A DNA stretch of 64,000 nt from Strigamia acuminata (taxonomy: Eukaryota; Arthropoda; Chilopoda; Geophilomorpha; Linotaeniidae). This document shows positions 1 to 11,800 of this stretch, in pieces; positions within the stretch are counted from its first letter, which is position 1, and every line of letters begins with the position of its first letter. The stretch spans positions 24,144,427 to 24,208,426 of the forward strand of contig OX442315.1 in assembly GCA_949358305.1 (NCBI GenBank). Reading direction: 5' to 3'. The notes below the pieces were generated by a model. It was not told the origin of the DNA. It did not search any database and saw only the letters and a program-made list of their open reading frames with translations. The position numbers and the translations under genes are program-made.

Positions 1-564
1 CCTAATAAATGAAAAAAATTAAAATTAAAATTGCCAGCAGGATTTTTGAATGATGTGTTTTTTTGTAACCTGAAGAAAATGTTGATTCTAGATTATTTTT
101 ACTGCTGCTTTACGTATATCTAAAAGTATTTGTTTAAACGAAGATTGTAGAAAAATTAATGAAATGTATTTGTGATAAATGAAAAAGAATATTGTAAATT
201 AATAGACGCACACAGAATAAAGGACAAATGTTTCAGTTTGGACAAATTTATTGGTTATGTTAAGCGGAAACTACACGCGGAATGGAGTAAAAATTTTTAA
301 ATGTAAACTGATATGATACCAAAAATAGAACGACACAATATGTATAAAACAATTTCTCATCGTCAGACGGGGTGGCAATGAAAGCACAAACGCACATTTG
401 GCAAAAGAAATAAAAACAACAAATGGGCAAACACGAAAAATAAGAAAAATGGCTAAGAGCAGTGATAAATAAGGGACGCGCCAAGAAGAAGGAATTGACT
501 CCACCCACACAGCACACGGGCCCAGAGAAATAGGAACTTGAAACAACATTTTTGAGGTAGAGGA

Positions 565-588
565 CACGTGAGAAATAGCACTCACGTG
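565..588. promoter_or_regulatory. Inverted repeat with two CACGTG E-boxes
   Basis: CACGTGAG (565-572) and CTCACGTG (581-588) are perfect 8-bp arms around an 8-bp spacer. Confidence 0.4.
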
Positions 589-1900
589 GGCCACGAAAGC
601 CCATCACGGGGTCCTCGAGTAGCGGATGCCCAAACGCCGTGGCAAATGTCCAGTCGACAATAAACACTCTACACACAAAAACATGTCACTCGTCTGTGCC
701 CAAATGAATTAAAAATAAATTATAAATTACATTATATAAAGTAAAATTATTGATACATGACTTAAAGAATGAAAAATAAGAAATATTCAAAGATGAACCC
801 TATTTGGCTGCGTGGATAATTTCCAAGCGACTAAATTTTAAAATTAAAAAATATTCAATGTGGTTTTTTTTTCTTCTTCTTTCTTTAAAAACAAAAATAC
901 ACACAAAATATGAATACAACATTTACAGTGGACGTTTCAGCCGCCATCTCCTTCAGGATTTATCACACAAAGTGAGCGGCGGAGACGCCAATGACGTCAT
1001 CTGAGACGCGCGCCACCCACCATCACGTAGTTGCCAACCACCAGCACCAGGTGGCGACGGACGCACGAACAGAAAATGAAAGGCAACGAGAAAAAATAAG
1101 AAGTTGCGGGTTTCTTTCTTTTTTTTGTAGGATAAGACAGAAAGGAGTAGTTTGAAGAAAAGGCCTCTTCTTCTTGATCTGTTTAAGAAAATGCGAGGTT
1201 TCTTTGAATTTTATTTTTTGAAGAATAGACCAAGGCGGCAGGGGTTGAATTATTTTACACAAAACTAAAATAATAATTAAAAAAAGTGCACAAGAATTAA
1301 CGAGTGTAATATGATTTTCTTTTTCTTTTCCCCCAAAAAAATATAAAAAAAAAATCAGAAAAAAACACGAAGAAAAAATAAAAATAACAAAAAATCAACA
1401 CAAACATTAACGAAGAAGCAAGCGTAAAAGTACGCGACGGCGACGAACCTGGGCTGGACTACACTTCCCACCCTTACCCCTTTGAAACCATTTTTTTCTT
1501 TTTATTATTTTCTTGCCCCTCTTGGCCAGTTGTGTGCACCACGACACAGCATTGGCAAAAACATAGTAGTACGAGTGATGATAAGACATTCATTTCATTG
1601 ATTCCAGTGTTTATGTTTTTCTTATTATTATTATTTTCTTTCTTTTTCTTTTTCTTCTGTCTTTGAGGAACTTTGTGAGTTGAATAGTTAGGCAAAGGTT
1701 AGTTTAGGAACGTGCTCAGATATCAAGAATACATAGTAAACTACACAATAAGTAACAAACTTTCTTCCATAAAAATTTCTGTACATTCTTTTTGTAATTT
1801 TTCTTAATTTTTTTCTTTTAAAAAAGCTAAACTAGAAGAAAAGTTAAACCCGCGACCTTGGCAGTGAACTGGGCGTAGACGCGTGAACCCGTCACGTGCT

Positions 1901-1909
1901 ATATAAAAC
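1901..1909 (+). promoter_or_regulatory. TATA-box candidate, plus strand, antisense to the zfh2 3' end
   Basis: The sequence TATATAAAA lies at about 1901-1909, with a CACGTG E-box just upstream (1893-1898). It could start an antisense transcript into the zfh2 terminal exon. A 66-codon frame opens at 1946 but resembles nothing known. Weak support. Confidence 0.25.
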
Positions 1910-1977
1910 GATGACGGGGCGTATCGAAAGACGAGTACGAGAAACGTGGATGAGGAAAAAAAATGGTATAATTGTTC

Positions 1978-2231
1978 CACGAATTGTATTATTTATTTAA
2001 TGTTTCGAAAATTTTGTGTCATTGAGTACGTGTCTCCAGCCCAGAACGCTGCCCCTACTCACAAAGTCCGTAGATCCACCACCAGAGGGACTCGACATTT
2101 GGTGGTGCAGTTGGCGGGACAAAAGCTACGAGGAACGAACCACTAGACAAAGAGACTCCCTAATGTCGCAACGGACAACACCGTGGTTGCTATGACAACA
2201 GAAAAGCTGCTGCGGTAGTCGAGGAGACGGA
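1978..2231 (-). other. zfh2: Probable zfh2 3'UTR
   Basis: This is the sequence between the TGA stop and the first poly(A) signal. It is short and of mixed composition, with no open frame on the minus strand. It contains an imperfect RFX-type palindrome (GTTGCTATGACAAC, 2186-2199). The exact cleavage site is unknown, and longer 3'UTR forms using further AATAAA sites downstream (for example minus-strand AATAAA at about 247-252) are possible. Confidence 0.45.
1992..1997 (-). terminator. Candidate poly(A) signal AATAAA for zfh2
   Basis: TTTATT on the plus strand reads AATAAA on the minus strand. It is the first canonical hexamer after the stop codon, about 235 nt downstream of it. Confidence 0.45.
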
Positions 2232-2878
2232 TCAACTAAACGGTTGCTTATTGCCTTTGGTGACGTCTTGATGCTCCATCGCACCACGAGTCCATTTGCC
2301 CTGAGCATGGGGGCCACCCTGACCGAGGGCGAGGGTCGAAGGGCAGCCCGCTGTAGGAACCTCGGACACGGCGTTCGAATTAGCGTCCGTTCGCCGTTTT
2401 TTTTCTGCACTACTCGATTCCCCAAATAAACCTATACATTTGTCGACGTGGTTGTTGCTGTCGCAATGTACTTTGAACTCGCTCAAAGTCGCTGTCTTCT
2501 CGTTACACAACCGGCACTCAAAACACACCTGAACCAGCCTCACTATCGGCTCAGCCATCTCGCAATCGGGCAAACACACAGTTCTCTGATGGTTCTCGCA
2601 TTGGGTTTGGGTAACGAACACCAATTGGCACTTCTTGCACACAAAACCCACGTCCATGTCCGTCGGCGCCGCATGCACCGCTCGAGTCTCGCTCACGAAT
2701 TGGCTCATTTCGGCCTCCGCCTCCAACGCGGCTTTCCCGTCTTGAACGTAACGGACGACGGATGCGTCGCCCACGGACATTTTCTCATTTACTTCAGCCA
2801 TCGTTGCTTCAGGCAGCGGAAGTAGAGCCAGTGGAGTGCCTTGGCTGGTCGGATCGAAGAAAAAATTACTGTTAGAAC
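2232..2878 (-). CDS. zfh2: zfh2 last coding exon (residues 3209-3423), two C-terminal zinc fingers
   Basis: This exon lies 15 kb from the previous one, but three things tie it to the gene. A strong acceptor (pyrimidine tract then TTTTTAG) sits at 2880-2879. The phase is exactly complementary (G|GT makes Gly3209). The content is the family's C-terminal finger pair: C3289/C3292/H3305/C3310 (CCHC) and C3330/C3333/H3346/H3352, about 20 residues apart as in ZFHX3. The exon also carries a linker NFFFDPTSQGTPLALL (3213-3228), an Ala/Glu-rich helix-like stretch (3258-3266), and a basic KKRR (3368-3371) that may act in nuclear import. The stop TGA is at 2234-2232. The ATG at 2801 inside the exon is an internal Met (3235), not the start of a separate gene. 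Confidence 0.9.
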
Positions 2879-5806
2879 CTAAAAAGAAAAAGAGAAAAAA
2901 GAGAAAAAAAATGTATACGGATTAGAAAAATGTCACTGAATAAAATAAAATAAAATAAAATGAAAAAGGAGGAAAGGGAAGAAAAGAGAGTACGTCACAT
3001 GGGGTCACTGGGCGTCCATAAATCACGGCCATTTATACAACAGATTTAAGGGACGCGGGCGGAGGAAAATGACACATTTTCAACTGGGCTTAAAATAAGC
3101 ATTTTAATGGCGCCCGAGTTGGGGGAGACGCCGACACATTTCAATGCCATAGGACTTGTCCATAAATAATCGGATGGGGGACGGCCTCCCGAACAACGAC
3201 TACCCAATCTTCCCCCAACCCAACCCAACCCACTCCTCCTGATCCCAACCCATCCCACTCCCAATACTCCCATCGCATCTATACTCTTGCTTTCATTCTT
3301 TCTTTCTTTCTTGCTTCCCCGTCGGCAAATGCAGCCCCCTAATGGCATCAGCTACAAATTCAAATTGACACAAAAAATTGACGACGTTGCTCAATCAGAC
3401 ACAAAACACGGATCAGAAACTCGAACGAAACCCAAGAGCGTTTCCGACAATTCACATAATGTCGTACGACAAATGACGTCACGCTCAATTGGCTCATAGA
3501 TCAAAGGTGAGGGCGGACGCGGGAAGGACGCGGCCAGGTCAGTCAGTGTGAATGAGTGATGTCCGGTCTTTGGGTAATTAATCAGATTGTCTTGAATGTT
3601 TGATGATAGAATTCATTAAGGAAGTTCCAATTAAGAGGATCCGCCACTTTGAATTAAAAGATAAAAAAGAAAAAACAGATACCATTTCCTGTCACCCAAT
3701 CTGCCCTCTGGCATTTGCTGAACTCGTAGGTTGGCCCGAGAGAAGTGTGAGGGTGTAGGGAAGGGATAGTCGACTGACCTCAACGTCCTCAAGCCCCTCT
3801 TTCTCTTTCCTTTCCCTTCCCTCCCTGTCCCTGCCTCGTCGCATCTCGACGACCCGTAGTGGCGTACGCTGGAATCTCTGAAATCTGTTTGGTCTTGTCC
3901 TTTAATTATCTTCTCATTCTTCATCTAATTAGCAACATCCTTATCAACTTAAACAATTGGTTAAATGGAGCCAGTTAAGTGATAGAAAAAAAAAATTAAC
4001 AAAAAGAAAAAAAGATGGCGTAAGGATGCGTGGACACATCATAAAAGTCAAATCAACGAAAACCAATTATGCTCCACCCCCGATAAGCTAAAAAGGTTAA
4101 TCAGTCTAAGTCAAGGACTACACAAACGACCTGTTTCGCTTATTTCGAGCAGCCATTGTGCCTCGTTTGCCTAACGAAGGCCATATATACACACAAACGA
4201 GGCTCTGATCTGACATCGCTTCCGTTTGCAAATCTCCCCAGCTTCGTTATGGAAATCTTGAGCCACCTTCAATTGTGTCGTGCGGCACATAGAAAACCCG
4301 CCGCCGTACGTCAAAAAAGAAAAGACGACAGGTAGAGGCAGAAGCAGAAGCTCAAGCAGAAGCGGGAGCGGGAGCAGGAGCAGAACGACCGCAAGCAGAA
4401 CGCCAAGGCCAAAGGCGAAGTGATAATTACGGAGCAAATTCCATAGCGGCGGTGGAACCAAGTGTTTAATTAATTCCCACAAGCCAACGATGCTCATAAG
4501 GACCAAAGGAATCTCATTAAAAGAGAAGAACGTGAAGGAAGGGTGTGATGTCATCTTGGTCCATTCGCTTAACTCTTCCCTCCCCACACCTCTCTTTTTG
4601 TCTGTCATAATTTTCTACACAAACTACATCATTTCGTTACATCAATTTATTTTTTGTTTATTGGGCCATGGCAACCCCATGCTGGGCAGACGCGCTAAGA
4701 GTGTTCTCATTAGGCTTTGAAATGGGTTTTTGGGGGGAAATACTAAGATAAAAAAAAATATTGCGCAGATTTGTATTAAGAGTGGTTATTAATCACTGTT
4801 GTCATCACCTGACAGCTCCATGATTAATATCAAAATACACTGCCTTAAGTGCAACGCGTATTTGCATATTTTTAGAAATAAAAAGAAATGTATAGAAAAA
4901 AAGTTCGTTGCATGAAAATACCTAACAACGCTTACTCGATTCACGCATCGTATCAACATTAAGTGGCCACGTCACGTCATGGGTTTACATAATTTACGAG
5001 GGCTAAGAAACACCTCATTTATCAATGTGGCAATGCCGAGTCAAAGGTCAATTGGAGAAAGATGTCAGCACAAACAGACATGCGCACAGTCGCCAGAACA
5101 GAAAACAGAACGCAATGCCCGCCCTGTGTGTATCCGACGAAAATTAAAACGAATGAAAAAATACACGTGAAGTAGCAGAGCAGCTGGAAATGTTTGGGGC
5201 AAAGGGGATAGAGAAAAGGTAGGGTAGGATGAAAGAAGAGACGTAGAAGGGAGGGCAAAGGAAGATGGAGGGTGAACGACCAGGAATCAAAGGGTTATGG
5301 AGTGTTTTTCTTTTCCCCTCTTTCAAAAATGCCATCATGAGGGCAGGAGGGACAATAGAAAACATGAAGCCGAGCAACTCTTTGGGGCCTCGCATAGGCA
5401 GACGAGAAGAGAGAGGAGTCCATTTCAATTTCAAGCATCATAACCCTTCTTTGTCATCTTACAAACTGCGCTGATTGCAACGCTCCCGCCGAAAAGTGGG
5501 TCACTTTGTCAGCCACCAACTAAATTGCAGGTAGGGAGAAAAGGGTTGAAGGACCCGCGCGCGACAACACCTGTTCCTCTCACCACAAATGAAACGATTA
5601 AAAGAGATTTGAACAAAAAAAGAAAAGGAAGAAAAAAAAACACAGTGTGTGCGAAAAGCAAGAAAGAAACAGGAACCAGAGGAAAACGAAACCACCTCAG
5701 AATTTAAAAATGAGAACTGCCCAATTTAAGGCCATCACAAGATCAATAGGAAAAAAAAAGACAAAAATGCGAACCTTAGAGAAATAAAAAAAAATATATA
5801 TAAATG

Positions 5807-5837
<31 letters not shown>

Positions 5838-8800
5838 TAGGAAGAAAGAAAAAAGGAAAAGTAGCGGTATTATAGCAAAAGGGTGGAGTGAGAGGGAAAG
5901 AGGCAAGCACCAACCTCGAGGGAGGAATCGAAGGGGGAGGCGAAGGCGCAAAGTGAGACAAGAAAAAGAAGAGGAGGCTGGTGCCATAACAGCCCCATTT
6001 ATCTTCATTTAGCTACCACCAGACGGCAGCAAACTAGGCGCTGCACTTGACCAGTCAACATGGCAAATGCCGTGACGTCACTTCCAACCACTAATCTTTA
6101 TCTCGTTAACCGGGAATGAAATCGAAACTAGTTTTAGGTGTCTTTAAGAGCGATGTCATCTGATTCGGATCCCAAAGGAATCGATCGATGACGTCCGATA
6201 CGTGAAAGGAACTCATGTCCACCTTTATCGATCGACCGCACCTGCCGTCACCATCAATCACTGACAGAGCTGTGGGCAAAATGCACGAGGAAGCCCCGTT
6301 ATAACCAAGGGTATCCTGTGGCCAGTTACACACGGGGACAAAGTAAACTGTGCCCCTGTTCCTCGTTGCCAACTTCCTCTTAACTCGTTAAAAAAAAATA
6401 GAAATAAAAACAGCAAATGACAGAAGAATGGAAAAACAAAAAATAATAGGGTTCGTTGTCGTTTAATCGAATACTTGGGTGCCAAGAAATGTGAGACGGA
6501 CAGTGTCATTGACTTAAGCTGACCAAAGAGCCAATTGGGAGCCAAACACCTCTTAATCCCCGCGGATCTAGCGAACGTCGCTTTAATCGTTCGCACTCGC
6601 TCTCAAACTATTTGCTCGTTCTACCTCAACAAGTTGCATCATCAACCACATCACATCCTAATTTCAGCAAACAACGTCTTGTAGAACAAGAATTAACCCT
6701 CTTTTCGCCACCATCTCTTTTATTTTCGACTTGTCAATCAAGTGACGGAAAAAGAAAAAAAAATCCTGTTGAGTCACTGCAGTTCAGGGCATGGACCAGG
6801 ACGCCACCTGGGCACATCCCACTGCTCCACGTCAAGGGAGAATTCCCTCATTTCGGATGCCACCAGGGGCCATTCAATCATCCACGTCAGTACGAAACCG
6901 GTGAAGTGGGAGGGGTGAGGGAACAAGAACAAGAAACAGAAGAGCCACACTGTGGCGGCTAAAGGGGGAAAGGGTGGAGGAAGTCAACAACACACTACAA
7001 CCACCAAGCAGTATTAATATTAGGTATCTGGTTTCAAGGAATGAAATTAATAATGTTTCCTGTGTACTAATTATGGTGGCTCTGCCATCTCAATTATGTG
7101 CGCGCTCACGAAAATCGCAGACGAGCCAACATTTGTTGCTGCAGCGAGGGAACCTCTTATTAGCGACAACTTCTTGATCGATAGAAAAAAAAAGACTTCC
7201 TGGTCGTATCTCCACCCCGACCCGAGTGAGGGAATAAGCAGACGCTGCACGGGGAGGGGAAAAGCAAAGAGGTAGGCAGGAGTTTAGAGCCCAAACACCC
7301 CTCGCCCCCCACCCTTCTCTTCTCTTCTCTTCTCTCGTCTTCCCTCATCCTCTCATCTATTCCTCTCCCGCGATTATACATAAAAAGCGTCATGTTAATT
7401 TGGGACGCGAATATCAATTGAGATAAAAAAAAATTCTTCTGGCATGATTTTATGGACTCTAATAGTACGATAACAAAAGCTCGTTATAATCCCAACCGAT
7501 GCGATATTACTTGGTCCCGGGCCAGGCGAAGCGACCTTCGTTCGCCGCTTTCACGCAGCGGATCAAAGACAAGAAACAAGGTCGCCAGTCGTCGTGTTAA
7601 CGAAATAAAACAGTACATCGACACCAATCAAGAGTATGGCAATTGAAAGGAGGTGTGACGTCATCGTCTTAGACGTTTGCCAACAAAACCAATCAAGAGA
7701 TCAATAGAGTCCAAACTCGTTTGACAAAACAAGACACCAAACCACTTACGATCAGCGAGAAAGCAAATGGCCTCCGATTGGTGCGCTGGATGTTACTAAA
7801 AACACTCATTGGAGAAGGCGAAGAGAATTGCGAACACTGACAAGTCAGTCGACATTTCAAGTGGAAAATAAAATGTAAATTTTGAAAAATAAAACAACTT
7901 TAATGTCGCCTGGTGCCGGTGCCGGTACCAACCAGTTGAACATGTCCAATTAAAGCAGTGTTCAAAGAGTTAAATATGAAAAGGAGGTTGGGAAAGAAGA
8001 AGGCGGAGCCGAGTTGTCTATTGTTTGCTAATCAGTTGCAGGTAGTGGCGATCGACGCACCAGCGAGATTCGTCCAGGATGAGGCAGAGAGGCCATAAAA
8101 AGAAAAATGCTCAGATAAAGGTGCAGATAGGCCACAAGAAACGCCTCAACCTCACTCGTAAAGATAAGGAACGCTTGCCAGGTGAAGAACGAGGCAAAAG
8201 AAGAGGGGAGATGAGCAAGATTCGGCCAACCTTATTAAGACGACATTTTAACACTGAGTTGGAATGGAGTGGAAGATGTTGGTCAGTGAGGCGATCAACA
8301 CGGTCGAGGATAAGGGCAGGTAAACCAGGTGAGAGTGTTACTCCTTCCCCCACCCTATTTGTCAGAATGAGTCTGGCATCCCATAGATCACCTTGGAAAC
8401 CCCCTCACGAACCCCCTCCCCCCGAACGATGAAGAGGGGATGGACGAATCCAATCAAGAAAAGAAGGGGGAGCAAGATGAAGTTTCAACAAAAAAATTTC
8501 CATTTGGGTGAGAGACGCCAAGTTGCCAGGGAAACGAACGCCTTAAAGGCGCCAACCAATCGATAAACCTCAAAAAAAAAATTTGCAAAAAAAAAAAAAT
8601 AATAATAACAAATAAAATAAAATAAAAATTATTTTTAAAAAAATTCCACTCGTTTTTGAAATTTATTTGTATTATTAATTTTCGTCCTGACCTTTTTAAC
8701 TCCGTTTATTAATTCGAAAGAATTTATTTTGTCATTTTCATTTATCTGGAATGTCCATCTGATGTTTGCACCTGTTTGAGCAACTAAGTCGCCTCAGGCA

Positions 8801-11800
8801 CCTCGGCCCTCTTGGCATCAATCAGATTTATGGATGGCGTTTGGTGGTCGGCGGGTGGATGACCCCGCTGCCTATGACGTACGAGAGGGAGGAGTAGGTG
8901 GGTGGAAAAGATGCCAAATGAGACAGGGCCGAATTCTTCCTCTCCCTCCCAAACACGTATTTCATATTCGTCAGCTCAATGCAAATTGTAAACACCCGAG
9001 GTTAAATATTTGCCGGAGAAATTGCGTTAATTGTTCACGAGGAAAAAAATTCGCCCTCGGTAAGAGGGTAAAAACCAAATCACACCCACATTCTTTTTTT
9101 CTTTTTTCAAAGAAAATATATAAAAAAAAAAAAAAAAAAAAAAAAGTGAAAGAAAGAAAAAAGCAAACTGGAATAAGAATTGAAGAATCCCTGGGGAACT
9201 CATTAGCAGTTAGCGCTGTGATTAGTACGGCAAAAAGGATGCTCCCTCACGTCGTCATATGGACTAATGAGACGCCCAAGGGACCCATTCGATGACCATT
9301 GGCCACAGCAACAAGCTCTCATTTTTAATTGGCTTAATTTGTCGGAATGAACAAGACGCCCTCTGTATACTAAAAGCCGAGCATCCAGGTGTGGCTACCA
9401 GGTAAGTAGCGGACAAGAGTCTGTGGTCAACACGGCGTCGCTTGGGTAGATGATGGATGGCAGCCCCATTGTGCTCACCTGGGGTCTCGGTTGTCACGCG
9501 GGCCTCTCGCATAATTGGTCCCTACCTAGTCCTCTCACAATTATGCCGCGTCTTCATTGTCTTCCACCACTGCGTTTAGATCAATCATGTTTGAGCTGAC
9601 AAAGCCGCTGACCAGCAGCCAATGCCACACCTGGCCAACACCGAAATCCCGTCGCTCACGGATAAGCCCTTCTTTCTTCTCATTCCCTTGTACATATTTT
9701 TAAACAATTTAGTTTGAGAAAAAATACAAGTACTCGCACGGTATAGAATATAGGAAAATCCCAGGGAAAGCCACGTGATCGAACGTGTGTGGAATTGGCA
9801 AAGCGCAAATTAAGCATCAAATAAAAAGGAAATATTTCATGCAACAAAAAAAATCTACTGTACTGCATATTGAGATGGTCGTCTGCCCCTGCGCGTCCTC
9901 CTTCGCCTCTGTCGTCGCCATCCCCCCGGATGCCGTTGGACCATTGGAGCAGCAACCCTGAGAATAAACCAGGGTCGACATTAATCTGACACCTGCAGAG
10001 GCATTTGGAATAACAAGACACACTGGGACAATCGTCAGGTAATGAAGGTGAAGATTGGGAACTAGAACTCACTGCAACGCGAAAAAGAGATGGAAAAAGG
10101 TAGATGTGAAGAGGGGAGAAGAGAAGAGAAACAGCGAGGGGAGACTCATTTGTCACGTGGTCGGGGACTCCGACTGACACTTTGTTCTTTCAGTTCTTTA
10201 TCTGTTTGAAGAAGAAAAAAAGATAAACGATGCACCGGTTCATTTGTGGCTGGACACTGACCACCGGAGAAAATGCAAATGGACGCAGTTTTCTTAATGG
10301 GTTTCACTTCAATCCCCCAGTTGATGTCATCGAGCGAGCTTGAAGAAAAGAAAAGCAAAGGAAAGGGCAGGACTCCATCTCCCCTTTTTCTCCAAACCCA
10401 GTTCCCCTTTGCGCTTTGCACCATCTCAAGTCCCCTTTCTTGTTTGTAGCCCACCCCCCTCCTACCCTCACTCCTTGGTTCTGTTCTGTGAGATGTAGAG
10501 AGAGCGAGAGAGATGGAGGGGGGTCGCCTTTCATTTCCACTTCAATGTGGCTAATTTCCGAGTCCAGCCTCGTGGAAATAATCCTGCGACTGGTCCCAAC
10601 TGATGTCCTTTGGCCAGCTGAGGGGGTTCTTCATACCTGGGCGCATCAAAAGACACGCAAACTGGCGAGGCGAAACGCCGTCACAGATTTCAACTTGATA
10701 ACATGCAATGATTCCAACCCTCCTTCGTCCTTCCATCTTGCAAACTGTCACCTTTCACAGGTGCGCGGACTTCAATGTTCTCATTATGCACCGCCCGATG
10801 CAATCGAGACGCCATGTACAGTGTGCCGCCATTTCCAACTGCTTTTCCCTCTAATCTAAACATTAACCAGAATAAACACAACGTCCCCAAGTTCGTGGGT
10901 GGGCCAATACGGCGACCACGTGGTCAGCGCCGATCGATGAAGGCGGTAAGGAAACGCTTCCTAATCACACGAAATACAACTTGTTAGTTGAGTGGTCTCA
11001 GTTGATTAACACTCCTTTTTGTACTCATCGTTTTAACTCGCGCGCGTTATTAACATTTTTTAAAATATAATAATCAGAACTAAATAAGAAAATAATATCA
11101 ACAAAATTTTTGCATCATTTAAAAATATACAAAAATATAATATTATTTAGTCATCTCTTTTCTTTCCTTTTCGTTTGAAATTTTTTTTTTCTTTTTAAAA
11201 ATGTTGAAATAAAAAAAGTATTTAGGAGAAAATTTTGACCATCCATTTTGAATTACAACATGGCGTCTTGTTGAGGTCGGTTATCATTCAATTGCATTCA
11301 TGTGTGCAAAGCTTTTTCTTACATAGGATGGCGCGAGCTGATTGGAATTTTTACGAGCAATTCGATCGATATCCGGTCGCGCTCCACACGAAACTGACCG
11401 GTGGCCGAGACGCATGCGTTCGCTTTCCAAGCTCAATGACAACATCAATTACACGCGATTTCCGAAAGCGAGCGTCACCGGTCGCTGGGCTCGGTCCTTT
11501 GGGGCCTTTGCGTCGCCCCGCAAACAGAACTAGCGGGAGAGAAAGAGAGGGGGGAGAGACGCTTTTCGTTACAACGACGGAAGCGAATGCAATCATAATT
11601 GGAGGCGACGTGGTCGGCCATGATCGGATGCACTTCCATTACGACTTGCCGCTAATTGCGTTATTGGGCCGCCATTGGCTATTCGATGGACGCATTAATT
11701 TTTCAACCCGTGTGGATATTAATGGAAGAACATTGTGTTGCCACAGCGGCTAATATTCGAGGTGCGCGCAACGGACGCTCGAGTCATTCGGCCAATGGTC

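Larger units (their letters stand above)
1..1977. other. 3' flank of zfh2, no gene recognised
   Basis: AT-rich, no convincing coding frame. Visible elements are an inverted pair of CACGTG E-boxes (565-588), a perfect CRE (992-999), an AGGTGGCGA insulator-like core (1049-1057), and a TATATAAAA box on the plus strand near 1900. The open frame on the minus strand across 260-676 has no recognisable domain. Confidence 0.6.

Noticed and set aside
260-676. 138-codon minus-strand frame beyond the gene end
   Set aside because: Cys/Phe-rich translation of AT-rich DNA with no domain and no splice context.
2232-2801. A stand-alone 189-residue two-finger protein gene starting at ATG 2801
   Set aside because: The frame continues upstream to a strong acceptor at 2879-2880 in the exact phase of the zfh2 donor, and the fingers match the ZFHX C-terminal pair.
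11235-11753. 172-codon plus-strand frame in the last intron
   Set aside because: No recognisable domain and mixed low-complexity codons; more likely a CpG-rich non-coding block.
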